Shown here piece by piece: positions 1 through 6,559 of a DNA stretch of 6,559 nt (the stretch's first letter is position 1; every line of letters begins with the position of its first letter). Origin of the DNA: Cytophagales bacterium (lineage in GTDB: Bacteria > Bacteroidota > Bacteroidia > Cytophagales > Cyclobacteriaceae); the NCBI GenBank assembly GCA_003537495.1, contig DPSB01000405.1:1-6559 (forward strand), written 5' to 3'. Under the pieces are notes generated by a model. It did not search any database. It was given only the letters and a program-made list of their open reading frames with translations, and was not told the origin of the DNA. A program made the position numbers and the translations under genes.

Positions 1-1647
1 AAAAAGCCGCAGCACGTCTGCTTTCGTAAAGAAACGAACGGTCATTCCGCCCAATTCAAATTCGCCTTCATAGCGTTTAAGGTCGGCTGTACTCACATCA
101 ACTTTAATTGGTGTGCGCTTAAATTCAAGCGGTGCTAAGGTAGGTTCAAGCTTTAACGCCACCATGCTAATCTCGCCCACTTCGTTTCCAGAAAACAGAA
201 ACTGAGTTGAGTTCTCATTAGTAGTAGTATCCGGTTTACCGTTTTCGATAGCGTAAGAGTTAAACACATCGTAATGATGATGCGCCAACCACAACTTCAT
301 CCGCTTAAAGTTGGCAAACAGCGAATCACGATCGTACGTAATGGTAAAATCGCCATAGGCCGGATGCGAATATTTGCCCGTGAACTCTGCCAAAATGTGG
401 GAAGGTTTTGCTCCTTTCACTTTATTGGAAGAACGGGTAGCCGCTGCTTTTTTCTGCTCGGTCACTGCTTTATCGCGTCTTTCTTTTAATTCCTTGTTCC
501 AATCTGTAGGTTTTACTCTTAATATTCTATCGGAAATAATATTACGTACAACCGATGGTACAGCCGAACCATTCTGATTAACCAATACAACAATCCCTAC
601 ACTGTCGCTCGGATAAAAAGAAGTATTAGCTGAAAAGCCATCAATGTTTCCACCATGCTCTACACGATAATGGCCTTTGTAAGAGGAAAGAAACCAGCCA
701 TATCCATAGTTGGATAAGTGTAAATCAGGATTAGTTTTATCTGGCAGACCCGCACCAATTACCATTTGCGAACTCATGGCTTCCGACACATAACTTGCCG
801 GGATAATTTCTTTGCCTTTAAACTTACCACCATTAATCCAGGTGATTACCCAATTAGACATTTCAGTTACACTGCTGTTAATACTTCCGGCAGGAGCCAT
901 TCCGGCAATGTGATAGTAATCCATCTTGTCGATGGTCGTTTCATTTTTCAATCCATATCCAATCGCAATGTCAGTTGCTTTTTGCATTTCCGGGATTGAA
1001 AGATTACTGCGTTCCATGCCGAGGGGTTTGAAAATTCGCTCACGCACATTTTCTTCCCACGATTTGCCGGTAATTTTTTCTGCCACTACACCTTGTGCCA
1101 GAAACATAAAGTTGTTGTAGTACCATCGCTCGCGCACACCGGCAAAAGGCTCCTGATAGGCGATGCGTTGTATCAAACTATCTTTTGAATCGGATGGAAA
1201 CAGATACCACGAAAAATCGTGGCGCGGTAAGCCCGTGCGGTGACTCATCAGATCGCGAATCTGAATGGTATTGTTCATCTGATCATTAAAGAACTTCAGC
1301 TCAGGAATGTATTTGGAAGGTTTGTCTTCAAATGCCAGTTTACTTTCATTTCGCAACTGGCCCAGTACTGCCGATGTAAAAGCCTTGCTACAGCTACCAA
1401 TGGCAAATAACGTATTGGGCGTTACCGCGATTTTCTTTTCATAATCGCTGTAACCAAAACCTTTTGCATAGATAATTTTATTCTTCTCCACCACCGCTAC
1501 AGCAAACCCCGGAGCTTTCCAGGTTTCCAATACTTTTTGCAATTCGGCTTCGAGGCCAACCAAGCGTGCATCGGCTGCAGGTTTCTTTTGAGCCATCAAT
1601 ACAATTGACATAGCTGTCAGTATAATAAAGAAGAAACCTGCTCTCAT
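1..1647 (-). CDS. Exported serine hydrolase, beta-lactamase/PBP-like family with DUF3471-type C-terminal domain (3' end outside window)
   Basis: The minus-strand frame from the ATG at 1647 stays open for 549 codons to the left edge, so the C-terminus is missing. Residues 1-19 look like a signal peptide: Arg2, a hydrophobic stretch at about 5-18, then a likely cut near Ala19/Gln20. The mature enzyme probably works in the periplasm or outside. The serine beta-lactamase-like (class C / S12) catalytic set is visible: SxxK as S85-C-S-K88, YxN as Y177-N-N179, and HGG at 331-333. A charged linker (about 383-415) leads to a beta-rich DUF3471-like tail from about 420 (FTGKYSHPAYGDF); a second similar strand pattern starts near 526 (YEGEF). 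Family members include D-aminopeptidases, esterases and PBP-like peptidases, so the substrate cannot be named; resistance to beta-lactams should not be assumed. The start lies 4 bases after the maltose phosphorylase stop, which suggests cotranscription and translational coupling. Confidence 0.9.
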   Translation of the reverse strand, partial: MRAGFFFIILTAMSIVLMAQKKPAADARLVGLEAELQKVLETWKAPGFAVAVVEKNKIIYAKGFGYSDYEKKIAVTPNTLFAIGSCSKAFTSAVLGQLRNESKLAFEDKPSKYIPELKFFNDQMNNTIQIRDLMSHRTGLPRHDFSWYLFPSDSKDSLIQRIAYQEPFAGVRERWYYNNFMFLAQGVVAEKITGKSWEENVRERIFKPLGMERSNLSIPEMQKATDIAIGYGLKNETTIDKMDYYHIAGMAPAGSINSSVTEMSNWVITWINGGKFKGKEIIPASYVSEAMSSQMVIGAGLPDKTNPDLHLSNYGYGWFLSSYKGHYRVEHGGNIDGFSANTSFYPSDSVGIVVLVNQNGSAVPSVVRNIISDRILRVKPTDWNKELKERRDKAVTEQKKAAATRSSNKVKGAKPSHILAEFTGKYSHPAYGDFTITYDRDSLFANFKRMKLWLAHHHYDVFNSYAIENGKPDTTTNENSTQFLFSGNEVGEISMVALKLEPTLAPLEFKRTPIKVDVSTADLKRYEGEFELGGMTVRFFTKADVLRLF

Positions 1648-1651
1648 AGTT

Positions 1652-3940
1652 TTATTTGTTTAGTGTGATTGATTTTCCGTTCATGATAATTTCCAATGGC
1701 TCACCATGTTCCAACACGGTATCAACTTTTCCGCCTGCTCCTACTTTAACCTTGATTACCCGGTCGCGGAACTCCAACCGGAATGAGTAGGATTTCCATT
1801 GATCGGGTATAAATGGTGTGAAGTGTAATTTACCATCGCGCACACGCATACCACCAAACCCTTTCACCACACTCATCCACGTACCAGCCATAGAAGTAAT
1901 ATGACAACCTTCTTCGGTATCGTTATTATAGTCATCCAGATCTAATCGGGCTGTGCGCAGATAAAACTCGTAGGCTTGTTCTTTATAGCCAATCTTGCTA
2001 GCCAGAATTACGTGTACACAAGGTGATAGCGATGATTCATGCACGGTCATCGGTTCGTAGAAATCAAAATTCTTTTTGATAGTAGCCAGATCAAAGTCAT
2101 CTTCAAAAAGAAAGATGCCCTGCAATACATCGGCTTGTTTTATAAAGCATGAACGCAAGATCCGATCCCATGACCATTTTTGATTTAATGGTCTTTCACT
2201 TGCCGGTAAATCTTTCACGTTTATTAACTCCTTATCTAAGAATCCATCTTGCTGCAGAATAACACCACGCTTTTCATCTTTCGGGTAATACATCTTTTCA
2301 GTGATGTCTTTCCACTTTGCAGTTTCTTCAGCTTCTTTCAAAGATGTTTTAGAAACAATTTCAGCATAGCGTGCTGCATGATTCTTCTTTACGTAATCAA
2401 TTGCCTGTTGTGTAAATCGAAGTGTCCATGCGCCCAGATAATTCGTGTACCAATTGTTATTTACGTTGTTCTCATATTCATTGGGGCCGGTTACACCCAG
2501 CACTACATACTTACCTTTTTCGCCTGACCAATTAACGCGCTGCGCCCAGAAACGAGAAATACCGATCAGAACTTCCAGCCCGTATTCCGCCAGGTAATTC
2601 TTATCGCCTGTGTAGTCGATGTAATCGCGCATGGCATACGCCATTGCACTGGTACGATGAATTTCTTCAAAAGTAATCTCCCACTCGTTGTGGCACTCTT
2701 CGCCATTCATGGTAACGAAAGGATAGAAAGCTGCACCATCTTTAAAACCCAACTTCTTAGCATTTTCAATGGCTTTGCCCAAGTGCTTGTATCGATAAAC
2801 CAATAAGTTGCGGGCTACTTTAGGTTCGGCTGTACTTAAGAAGAACGGTAAGCAATAGGCTTCGGTATCCCAATAGGTACTTCCACCATACTTCTCCCCT
2901 GTAAAACCTTTGGGCCCAATGTTAAGTCTTTCGTCCTCACCAGTGTAGGTTTGTGTTAATTGGAAAATATTAAACCGGATTCCCTGCTGGGCAGCAACAT
3001 CACCATCAATGGTAATATCACACTCTTCCCACTTGTGGGCCCAAACCTTTACATGATCCGTAAACAATTTTTCAAAACCTGAAGAAACAGCTGTTGCTAA
3101 TTTTGCCTTGGCATTCGCAGCCAGTTTGTCCTTAGCATGATTCTCGGACGACAAAACAACTGCGTACTTATAAACGGTTAATGTACTTCCTTCTTTAATG
3201 TCAGTTTCGATTACATTGTCGGCATACTTTTCCCGTTGGTTGGTTGTAACCTTTGCTGTAACATCTTTTCCATCAGCTTGCAACTTAAACTGCATGGCTG
3301 TGCAAACATGAAAGTGTGTCTTTTTAGTTTGCGCTGTTACCAACGCCAACCCGGGTGTTGCTTCTTTGTAAACTTCTTCCCAGAATTTTTCATCGTAATT
3401 CGAATCTTTGTTCACCACATCGGCATCCACCGGAAGTGTAAGTATAATGGGTGCTGAAAAATTCAGCGCTTTTATTTCATAGCGGATTGCTCCCACCTCG
3501 CCATCGGCCATGGAGCAGAAGCGCTTGGAATCGACACTCAACTTTTTACCATCGGGTAATGTAGCTGTAACCGTACGATGCAACAAGCCTTGCTTCATAT
3601 CCAAAACGCGTGTGAAGTACTCAACTTTGCATTTGGCCAAATCCAGTACCTGATCACCAATCTTCACTTTGATTTCAATCCAGCTTGGAGCATTCAATAC
3701 TTTAGCGAAGTATTCCGGATATCCGTTCTTCCACCAACCCACGCGAGTTTTATCCGGATAATAAACTCCAGCCACATAACTACCCTGATGCGTTTCTCCT
3801 GAGTAATCTTCTTCGAATGTAGCACGCTGCCCCATGCGGCCGTTACCGAGACTAAAAACACTTTCGGAGATTTTATTATAATGAGGATTTAATCCTTCTT
3901 CGATGATGTGCCATTCGTGATGTTTGAGGTATTGCTTCAT
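1652..3940 (-). CDS. Maltose phosphorylase, glycoside hydrolase family 65
   Basis: This 762-residue protein has the usual length of GH65 maltose phosphorylases (about 750-770). It should catalyse maltose + phosphate to glucose + beta-glucose-1-phosphate in the cytoplasm; no signal peptide is visible. The layout is an N-terminal beta-sandwich domain (about 1-270), a linker, an (alpha/alpha)6 barrel (about 310-690) and a small beta domain (about 700-762). The general acid is probably E488 in GPNEYENNVNNNWYTN (485-500), the form seen in maltose phosphorylases rather than the GPDE form of trehalose and kojibiose phosphorylases. The loop HNEWEITFE at 417-425 matches, from memory, the loop that sets maltose specificity in lactobacillar enzymes. 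Likely phosphate-binding elements are HESSLSP (634-640) and the His680 region (GCHITSMAGTW). The ATG at 3940 gives the expected family N-terminus, but no Shine-Dalgarno sequence precedes it. It follows the phosphoglucomutase gene across a 74-base gap filled mostly by a heptamer repeat. Specificity for maltose over another alpha-glucobiose is inferred. Confidence 0.93.
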   Translation of the reverse strand: MKQYLKHHEWHIIEEGLNPHYNKISESVFSLGNGRMGQRATFEEDYSGETHQGSYVAGVYYPDKTRVGWWKNGYPEYFAKVLNAPSWIEIKVKIGDQVLDLAKCKVEYFTRVLDMKQGLLHRTVTATLPDGKKLSVDSKRFCSMADGEVGAIRYEIKALNFSAPIILTLPVDADVVNKDSNYDEKFWEEVYKEATPGLALVTAQTKKTHFHVCTAMQFKLQADGKDVTAKVTTNQREKYADNVIETDIKEGSTLTVYKYAVVLSSENHAKDKLAANAKAKLATAVSSGFEKLFTDHVKVWAHKWEECDITIDGDVAAQQGIRFNIFQLTQTYTGEDERLNIGPKGFTGEKYGGSTYWDTEAYCLPFFLSTAEPKVARNLLVYRYKHLGKAIENAKKLGFKDGAAFYPFVTMNGEECHNEWEITFEEIHRTSAMAYAMRDYIDYTGDKNYLAEYGLEVLIGISRFWAQRVNWSGEKGKYVVLGVTGPNEYENNVNNNWYTNYLGAWTLRFTQQAIDYVKKNHAARYAEIVSKTSLKEAEETAKWKDITEKMYYPKDEKRGVILQQDGFLDKELINVKDLPASERPLNQKWSWDRILRSCFIKQADVLQGIFLFEDDFDLATIKKNFDFYEPMTVHESSLSPCVHVILASKIGYKEQAYEFYLRTARLDLDDYNNDTEEGCHITSMAGTWMSVVKGFGGMRVRDGKLHFTPFIPDQWKSYSFRLEFRDRVIKVKVGAGGKVDTVLEHGEPLEIIMNGKSITLNK

Positions 3941-3953
3941 AGCTGAGGGAGTT

Positions 3954-4016
3954 AGTATTCAGTATTCAGTATTCAGTATTCAGTATTCAGTATTCAGTAT
4001 TCAGTATTCAGTATTC
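3954..4016. repeat. Tandem repeat, nine perfect copies of a 7-base unit (AGTATTC on the plus strand)
   Basis: Nine head-to-tail identical copies of AGTATTC (GAATACT in the transcript direction) fill 63 of the 74 bases between the phosphoglucomutase and maltose phosphorylase genes. The first copy met by transcription supplies the GA of the phosphoglucomutase stop codon TGA (4017-4015); the last ends 13 bases before the phosphorylase ATG. The unit is not self-complementary, so no hairpin is expected. In the transcript direction every reading frame meets TGA within 21 bases, so a ribosome reading through would be stopped. Perfect identity of all copies suggests recent expansion by slippage, and copy number is likely to vary between strains. 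There are no spacers, so this is not a CRISPR array. Confidence 0.97.
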
Positions 4017-4658
4017 AAAGTTTATCAAGGTTGCTTAAGTTGAAATCTGCGGTTTGTTTTACAATTATGTTTGCCTTTCCCAGTTGCTCTGGTGAACCAA
4101 CACCTACGCATTTCATACCGGCTGCGAGGGCGGCTTCTACACCAGCCTCTGCATCTTCAAAAACCACACACTTATCGGCCGAAACACCGAGACGTTTTGC
4201 TGCCAGTAAAAATATTTCAGGATCGGGTTTGGTGTGGGTGATCATCGTGCCATCCACCATTGTATCAAACAAATTAGCTACGCCCAGTAACTCAATAACA
4301 CGCGGTGCATTTTTACTGCTGGATGCCAACGCTACTTTCAGATTTTTCTTCCGGCAATCAACCAGCATTTCTCTTACGCCCGGAAATATTTCTTCCGGAC
4401 GTACAGATTCAATGTATTCGATAAACCATTTATTTTTTTTATCAGCCAAAGCTTCCTTTTCGGAATCAGACAATTGAATATTACCCAACGACAGTACTAT
4501 TTCGAGTGAGCGCATACGGCTTACTCCTTTCAACAACTCATTGTGAGCCGGAGTAAGTGTAATCCCAAACTCGCTTGCCAATCGCTTCCATGCGATGTAG
4601 TGATAATGCGCAGTGTCTACAATAACACCATCCAAATCAAAACAACTGCCTTAATCAT
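4015..4658 (-). CDS. pgmB: Beta-phosphoglucomutase, HAD superfamily, with an apparent one-base frameshift near the start
   Basis: The product should convert beta-glucose-1-phosphate to glucose-6-phosphate, the step after maltose phosphorylase. The main frame (4635 down to the TGA at 4015) encodes LDGVIVDTAHYHYIAW and onward, but the start lies in another frame: the ATG at 4658 reads MIKAVVLIWMVLL and stops at 4617. Adding one T to the run of four at 4642-4639 gives MIKAVVFDLDGVIVDTA and a normal 214-residue enzyme. In the restored numbering the family residues are present: nucleophile Asp8 and acid/base Asp10, His20, KGVSR in the cap domain, the ASSSKN loop, the TKPDP lysine and the ED pair in FEDAEAG. 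The gap to the upstream kinase is 12 bases, with a weak AAGG before the ATG. A TTG start at 4635 would lose Asp8 and is unlikely to give an active enzyme. Everything beyond the shift is intact, so a sequencing error or a very recent mutation is more likely than an old pseudogene. Confidence 0.9.
4639..4642 (-). other. Probable single-base deletion (frameshift) in a T run of the phosphoglucomutase gene
   Basis: In the coding direction the sequence reads GTTGTTTTGATTTGG. One more T in the run gives GTT GTT TTT GAT TTG, coding VVFDL, exactly the HAD motif I context. As written, the frame from the ATG at 4658 ends at a TAG (4619-4617) after 13 codons, and the downstream frame has a TAA just upstream (4653-4651) with no ATG before the catalytic Asp. 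The local sequence does not fit a canonical -1 slippery heptamer. Confidence 0.88.
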
Positions 4659-4670
4659 TAACCTTAAATG

Positions 4671-5639
4671 CTAAACATGCCCGCGGGCAATAATATTATT
4701 GGTTTCTTCTAATGACTTAAATACTTCGAACGTTTTGCCTTGAGTACGCAAGGCTCCTAATGCATTGGCATATTGTGCCGCGCCAATGTAATCGCCCGGA
4801 CTTTGCACCAGGCCATAGGAAAGACCACCGGCAAACGAATCGCCACAGCCTGTGGTATCAATCACCTTATCTACTTTTATAGAAGGAACTAATTCTTCGA
4901 CTACTTTACCCCGCTTTTTAAAGTAAGTAAGACAACCGCGCGAATCGAGGGTTACATACACACACTTTACTCCAAGCGAAAGACAATGTTCTGCAAACGT
5001 CCGGATTTCTGCACGATCTAATTCTTCAGCATTAAAATCCTGACTCTCGTATTCTTTCTTGAACCAACTTGCATGTGCTTCTTCAAGGTTCATCTTCAGC
5101 ACATCAATAAACGGAAGCCATTGATCGCGATCAATCCAAAATTTCCGTTGACGTTCGCCATTAACCAGGCAAGCTGTAGTTGGGCCATGGGCATCAAAGA
5201 TTATTTTACCCTTACTCTTCTTCTTGAGATACTTAAGGGTATCGAGCGAAATTTCATAATCGCTGATGGGAATAAACACAAAGGCATCGCAATCCAACAA
5301 GTTGGTCATATCAGCAGGAACAATCGGATCCATAAAACCTGTTTGGCGTTCTAACCGGTTATTCTGATCCACGAATCGTAAACTAATAATATCGCCCTGA
5401 TCGTTGGCAGTGGTAATGTGCTTCAGATTGATGCCTTTGTATCCTTTAAACACTTCTTCCACGTTGTCGTGATCTACGGCACGCACGTGGCACACAGGAA
5501 TGATTTCGAGTTGATCGCCAGCCAACACTGATAAAGCAACTACCGGGTGCGTAACACAACCCCATTTCTGAATCAGATCACCCGTGTGGGTTACAATATG
5601 ATCGCGGGGTATTGGGCCAATTACTGCAATGCGTTTCAT
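4671..5639 (-). CDS. PfkB/ribokinase-family carbohydrate kinase, substrate unknown
   Basis: This 322-residue protein has the usual length of PfkB kinases. The C-terminal signature is clear: DTTGCGDSFAGGL at 261-273, with Asp267 in the place of the catalytic base and the GxGD anion hole. Position 265 is Cys, where most family members have Ala. The NxxE magnesium/phosphate motif is N184-L-E-E187. The N-terminal substrate-binding half is less typical: after the first strand (RIAVIGPI, 3-10) I do not see the usual glycine-pair/asparagine motif; the region around 25-45 reads KWGCVTHPVVALSVLAG. The start at 5639 directly precedes the first beta strand and fits the family. It lies 29 bases after the ROK kinase and 12 before the phosphoglucomutase, inside a maltose phosphorolysis operon whose two products already have dedicated enzymes. 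Candidates include a fructokinase-, ribokinase- or nucleoside-kinase-like role, or a sugar-phosphate kinase; the sequence alone does not decide. Confidence 0.88.
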   Translation of the reverse strand: MKRIAVIGPIPRDHIVTHTGDLIQKWGCVTHPVVALSVLAGDQLEIIPVCHVRAVDHDNVEEVFKGYKGINLKHITTANDQGDIISLRFVDQNNRLERQTGFMDPIVPADMTNLLDCDAFVFIPISDYEISLDTLKYLKKKSKGKIIFDAHGPTTACLVNGERQRKFWIDRDQWLPFIDVLKMNLEEAHASWFKKEYESQDFNAEELDRAEIRTFAEHCLSLGVKCVYVTLDSRGCLTYFKKRGKVVEELVPSIKVDKVIDTTGCGDSFAGGLSYGLVQSPGDYIGAAQYANALGALRTQGKTFEVFKSLEETNNIIARGHV

Positions 5640-5668
5640 ATCTCAGGTAGATTTAAAGTTAGTTCAGC

Positions 5669-6559
5669 TCAGTTAACCAGAAATGCCGCTCCATAAACTC
5701 CGGCACTGTCACCCAACTTAGGTTTAAGAATCGGAGTCTCCAACCGTTTATTATTAAAAATGTGTTGACGTAACGAATTTAATCCTTCCGTATAAATCGA
5801 GTCGATGTTACCCACGCCCCCGCCAATTACCACCACATCCGGATCGAGAATATTGAGCACCACACTTAACGCAACGCCAAAGAAGTGATGCAGGCGTTCC
5901 ATTGTTTGAATTGCAAATGGATCGGTTCCGGATTTGTAGCCATCGTAAACTTCTTTCAGGTTTTTCGAAGTTCCGCTAATGCTTGCATAATATTTTTCCA
6001 ATGCCGGACCGGCCAACACTTTTTCCACACATCCACTTTTACCACAATAACACGGTCCACCCGAAGTATCGAGAAAGTTATGTCCCCACTCGCCACCAAT
6101 GCCGTGTAATCCATTTATCACTTTGCCATCAACTACTACGCCACCACCTACACCTGTGCCGAGAATAACTCCAAATACAACTTTTGCGTGCGGATATTTT
6201 TCATGCGCAATACCCATGTTGGCTTCGGCTAATGCAAAACAATTAGCATCGTTGGCCATGGATAATTCCATACCCAACAATTTCTCCAGATCGGCTTTAA
6301 TAGGTTTACCATTCAGGCTGGTAGAATTACTATTCTTCATTAAGCCTGTTGCCGGATCGATGGTTCCGGGTGTGGCTATACCCAAACGGCTGGGTTTATA
6401 ACCCTGCGCAGCCACCATCATATCAACTACTTTTTTGATTTGACCTAAAACGTGTTCGTACCCTTTATGGCCTTCAGTTGGCACGCGGTCGCGAAACAGA
6501 ACCTGGCTATCGGTTGATGATTTAAGAACAGCACCCTCTACTTTAGTACCACCCAGATC
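5669..6559 (-). CDS. ROK-family sugar kinase, probable glucokinase (extreme 5' end outside window)
   Basis: The frame is open from the TGA at 5669-5671 to the right edge, giving 296 visible residues; roughly ten N-terminal residues are missing. A GTG at 6484 is not the start, because the frame upstream encodes the ATP-binding motif DLGGTKVEGAV (visible residues 1-11). Other ROK features in visible numbering: the catalytic Asp in NDANCF (N103-D104), the glycine-rich GTGVGGGVVVDG region (134-145), the sugar-binding GGEWGH (155-160), the zinc motif CYCGKSGCVE (170-179, Cys170, Cys172, Cys177, with His160), and the C-terminal nucleotide-binding IGGGVGN (245-251). The expected reaction is ATP-dependent phosphorylation of a hexose in the cytoplasm. 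No N-terminal helix-turn-helix is visible, and the motif sits at the very N-terminus, so it is a kinase and not a NagC/XylR-type repressor. Next to maltose phosphorylase the natural substrate is the released glucose; fructose, mannose or N-acetylhexosamines cannot be excluded. Confidence 0.92.
   Translation of the reverse strand, partial: DLGGTKVEGAVLKSSTDSQVLFRDRVPTEGHKGYEHVLGQIKKVVDMMVAAQGYKPSRLGIATPGTIDPATGLMKNSNSTSLNGKPIKADLEKLLGMELSMANDANCFALAEANMGIAHEKYPHAKVVFGVILGTGVGGGVVVDGKVINGLHGIGGEWGHNFLDTSGGPCYCGKSGCVEKVLAGPALEKYYASISGTSKNLKEVYDGYKSGTDPFAIQTMERLHHFFGVALSVVLNILDPDVVVIGGGVGNIDSIYTEGLNSLRQHIFNNKRLETPILKPKLGDSAGVYGAAFLVN

Larger units (their letters stand above)
1..6559 (-). other. 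Putative operon for phosphorolytic maltose breakdown
   Basis: Five genes in the same direction with gaps of 29, 12, 74 and 4 bases. The enzymes are consecutive: phosphorylase makes glucose and beta-glucose-1-phosphate, the ROK kinase and phosphoglucomutase bring both to glucose-6-phosphate. I see no intrinsic terminator in any gap and no clear Bacteroidota-type promoter (TTTG followed by TAnnTTTG), so the promoter should lie upstream, beyond the right edge. There is no stretch over 300 bases without a gene. Confidence 0.75.

Noticed and set aside
274..1120. Several short plus-strand frames (64-77 codons) at the left of the window
   Set aside because: All are antisense to the open minus-strand serine hydrolase frame that carries SxxK, YxN and HGG motifs, and none resembles a known protein.
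3954..4016. CRISPR array, operator array or terminator at the heptamer repeat
   Set aside because: There are no spacers, the unit is not a palindrome and cannot form a stem, and no T run follows it.
4031..4477. 148-codon open frame on the plus strand
   Set aside because: It lies fully antisense to the phosphoglucomutase gene, whose family residues are unmistakable; the plus-strand translation shows no recognisable domain and has low-complexity Ser/Ala content typical of a shadow frame.
4633..4635. TTG as the real start of the phosphoglucomutase
   Set aside because: It would begin at Leu9 and drop the nucleophilic Asp8, while an in-place ATG with the canonical N-terminus lies 23 bases upstream, one base out of frame.
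4636..4650. Programmed ribosomal frameshift at the T run
   Set aside because: The zero-frame codons GTT GTT TTG do not form an X XXY YYZ slippery heptamer, the run is only four T, and no clear downstream stem-loop or upstream stimulatory sequence was seen; error or mutation is simpler.
6482..6484. GTG as the start of the ROK kinase
   Set aside because: The frame continues upstream to the window edge and encodes the essential DLGGTK nucleotide-binding motif.

Overview
The window is one strand-consistent gene cluster. Five genes all lie on the minus strand, with gaps of 29, 12, 74 and 4 bases in transcription order, so they are probably one operon read from right to left. Both edges cut through genes: the first gene (ROK kinase) lacks only its extreme N-terminus and the last (secreted serine hydrolase) lacks its C-terminus. 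Protein character suggests a member of the Bacteroidota, probably Cytophagales-like: AT-leaning base composition by eye, almost no Shine-Dalgarno sequences before the starts, a beta-lactamase-fold hydrolase with a DUF3471-type tail, and a heptamer tandem repeat in a gene gap. This placement is an inference from style, not a database match.

In transcription order the genes are: (1) 6559-5669, a zinc-motif ROK sugar kinase, most likely a glucokinase; (2) 5639-4671, a divergent PfkB/ribokinase-family kinase of unknown substrate; (3) 4658-4015, a beta-phosphoglucomutase whose ATG and first codons are in a different frame from the rest because one T appears to be missing; (4) 3940-1652, a GH65 maltose phosphorylase; (5) 1647-1, an exported serine hydrolase of the beta-lactamase / penicillin-binding-protein-like family, running off the left edge.

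Three of the genes make a textbook phosphorolytic maltose route in the cytoplasm. Maltose phosphorylase splits maltose with phosphate into glucose and beta-glucose-1-phosphate; beta-phosphoglucomutase turns the latter into glucose-6-phosphate; the ROK kinase phosphorylates the free glucose. The PfkB kinase and the exported hydrolase do not have an obvious place in that route and are the functional unknowns. No transporter, regulator or promoter lies inside the window.

The two most notable sequence-level observations are the apparent single-base frameshift at the start of the phosphoglucomutase gene, which separates the start codon from the catalytic aspartate, and nine perfect copies of a 7-base repeat filling most of the gap before the maltose phosphorylase gene. 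I do not see convincing evidence of a wholly new system; this is mainly a sugar catabolism operon with odd details.
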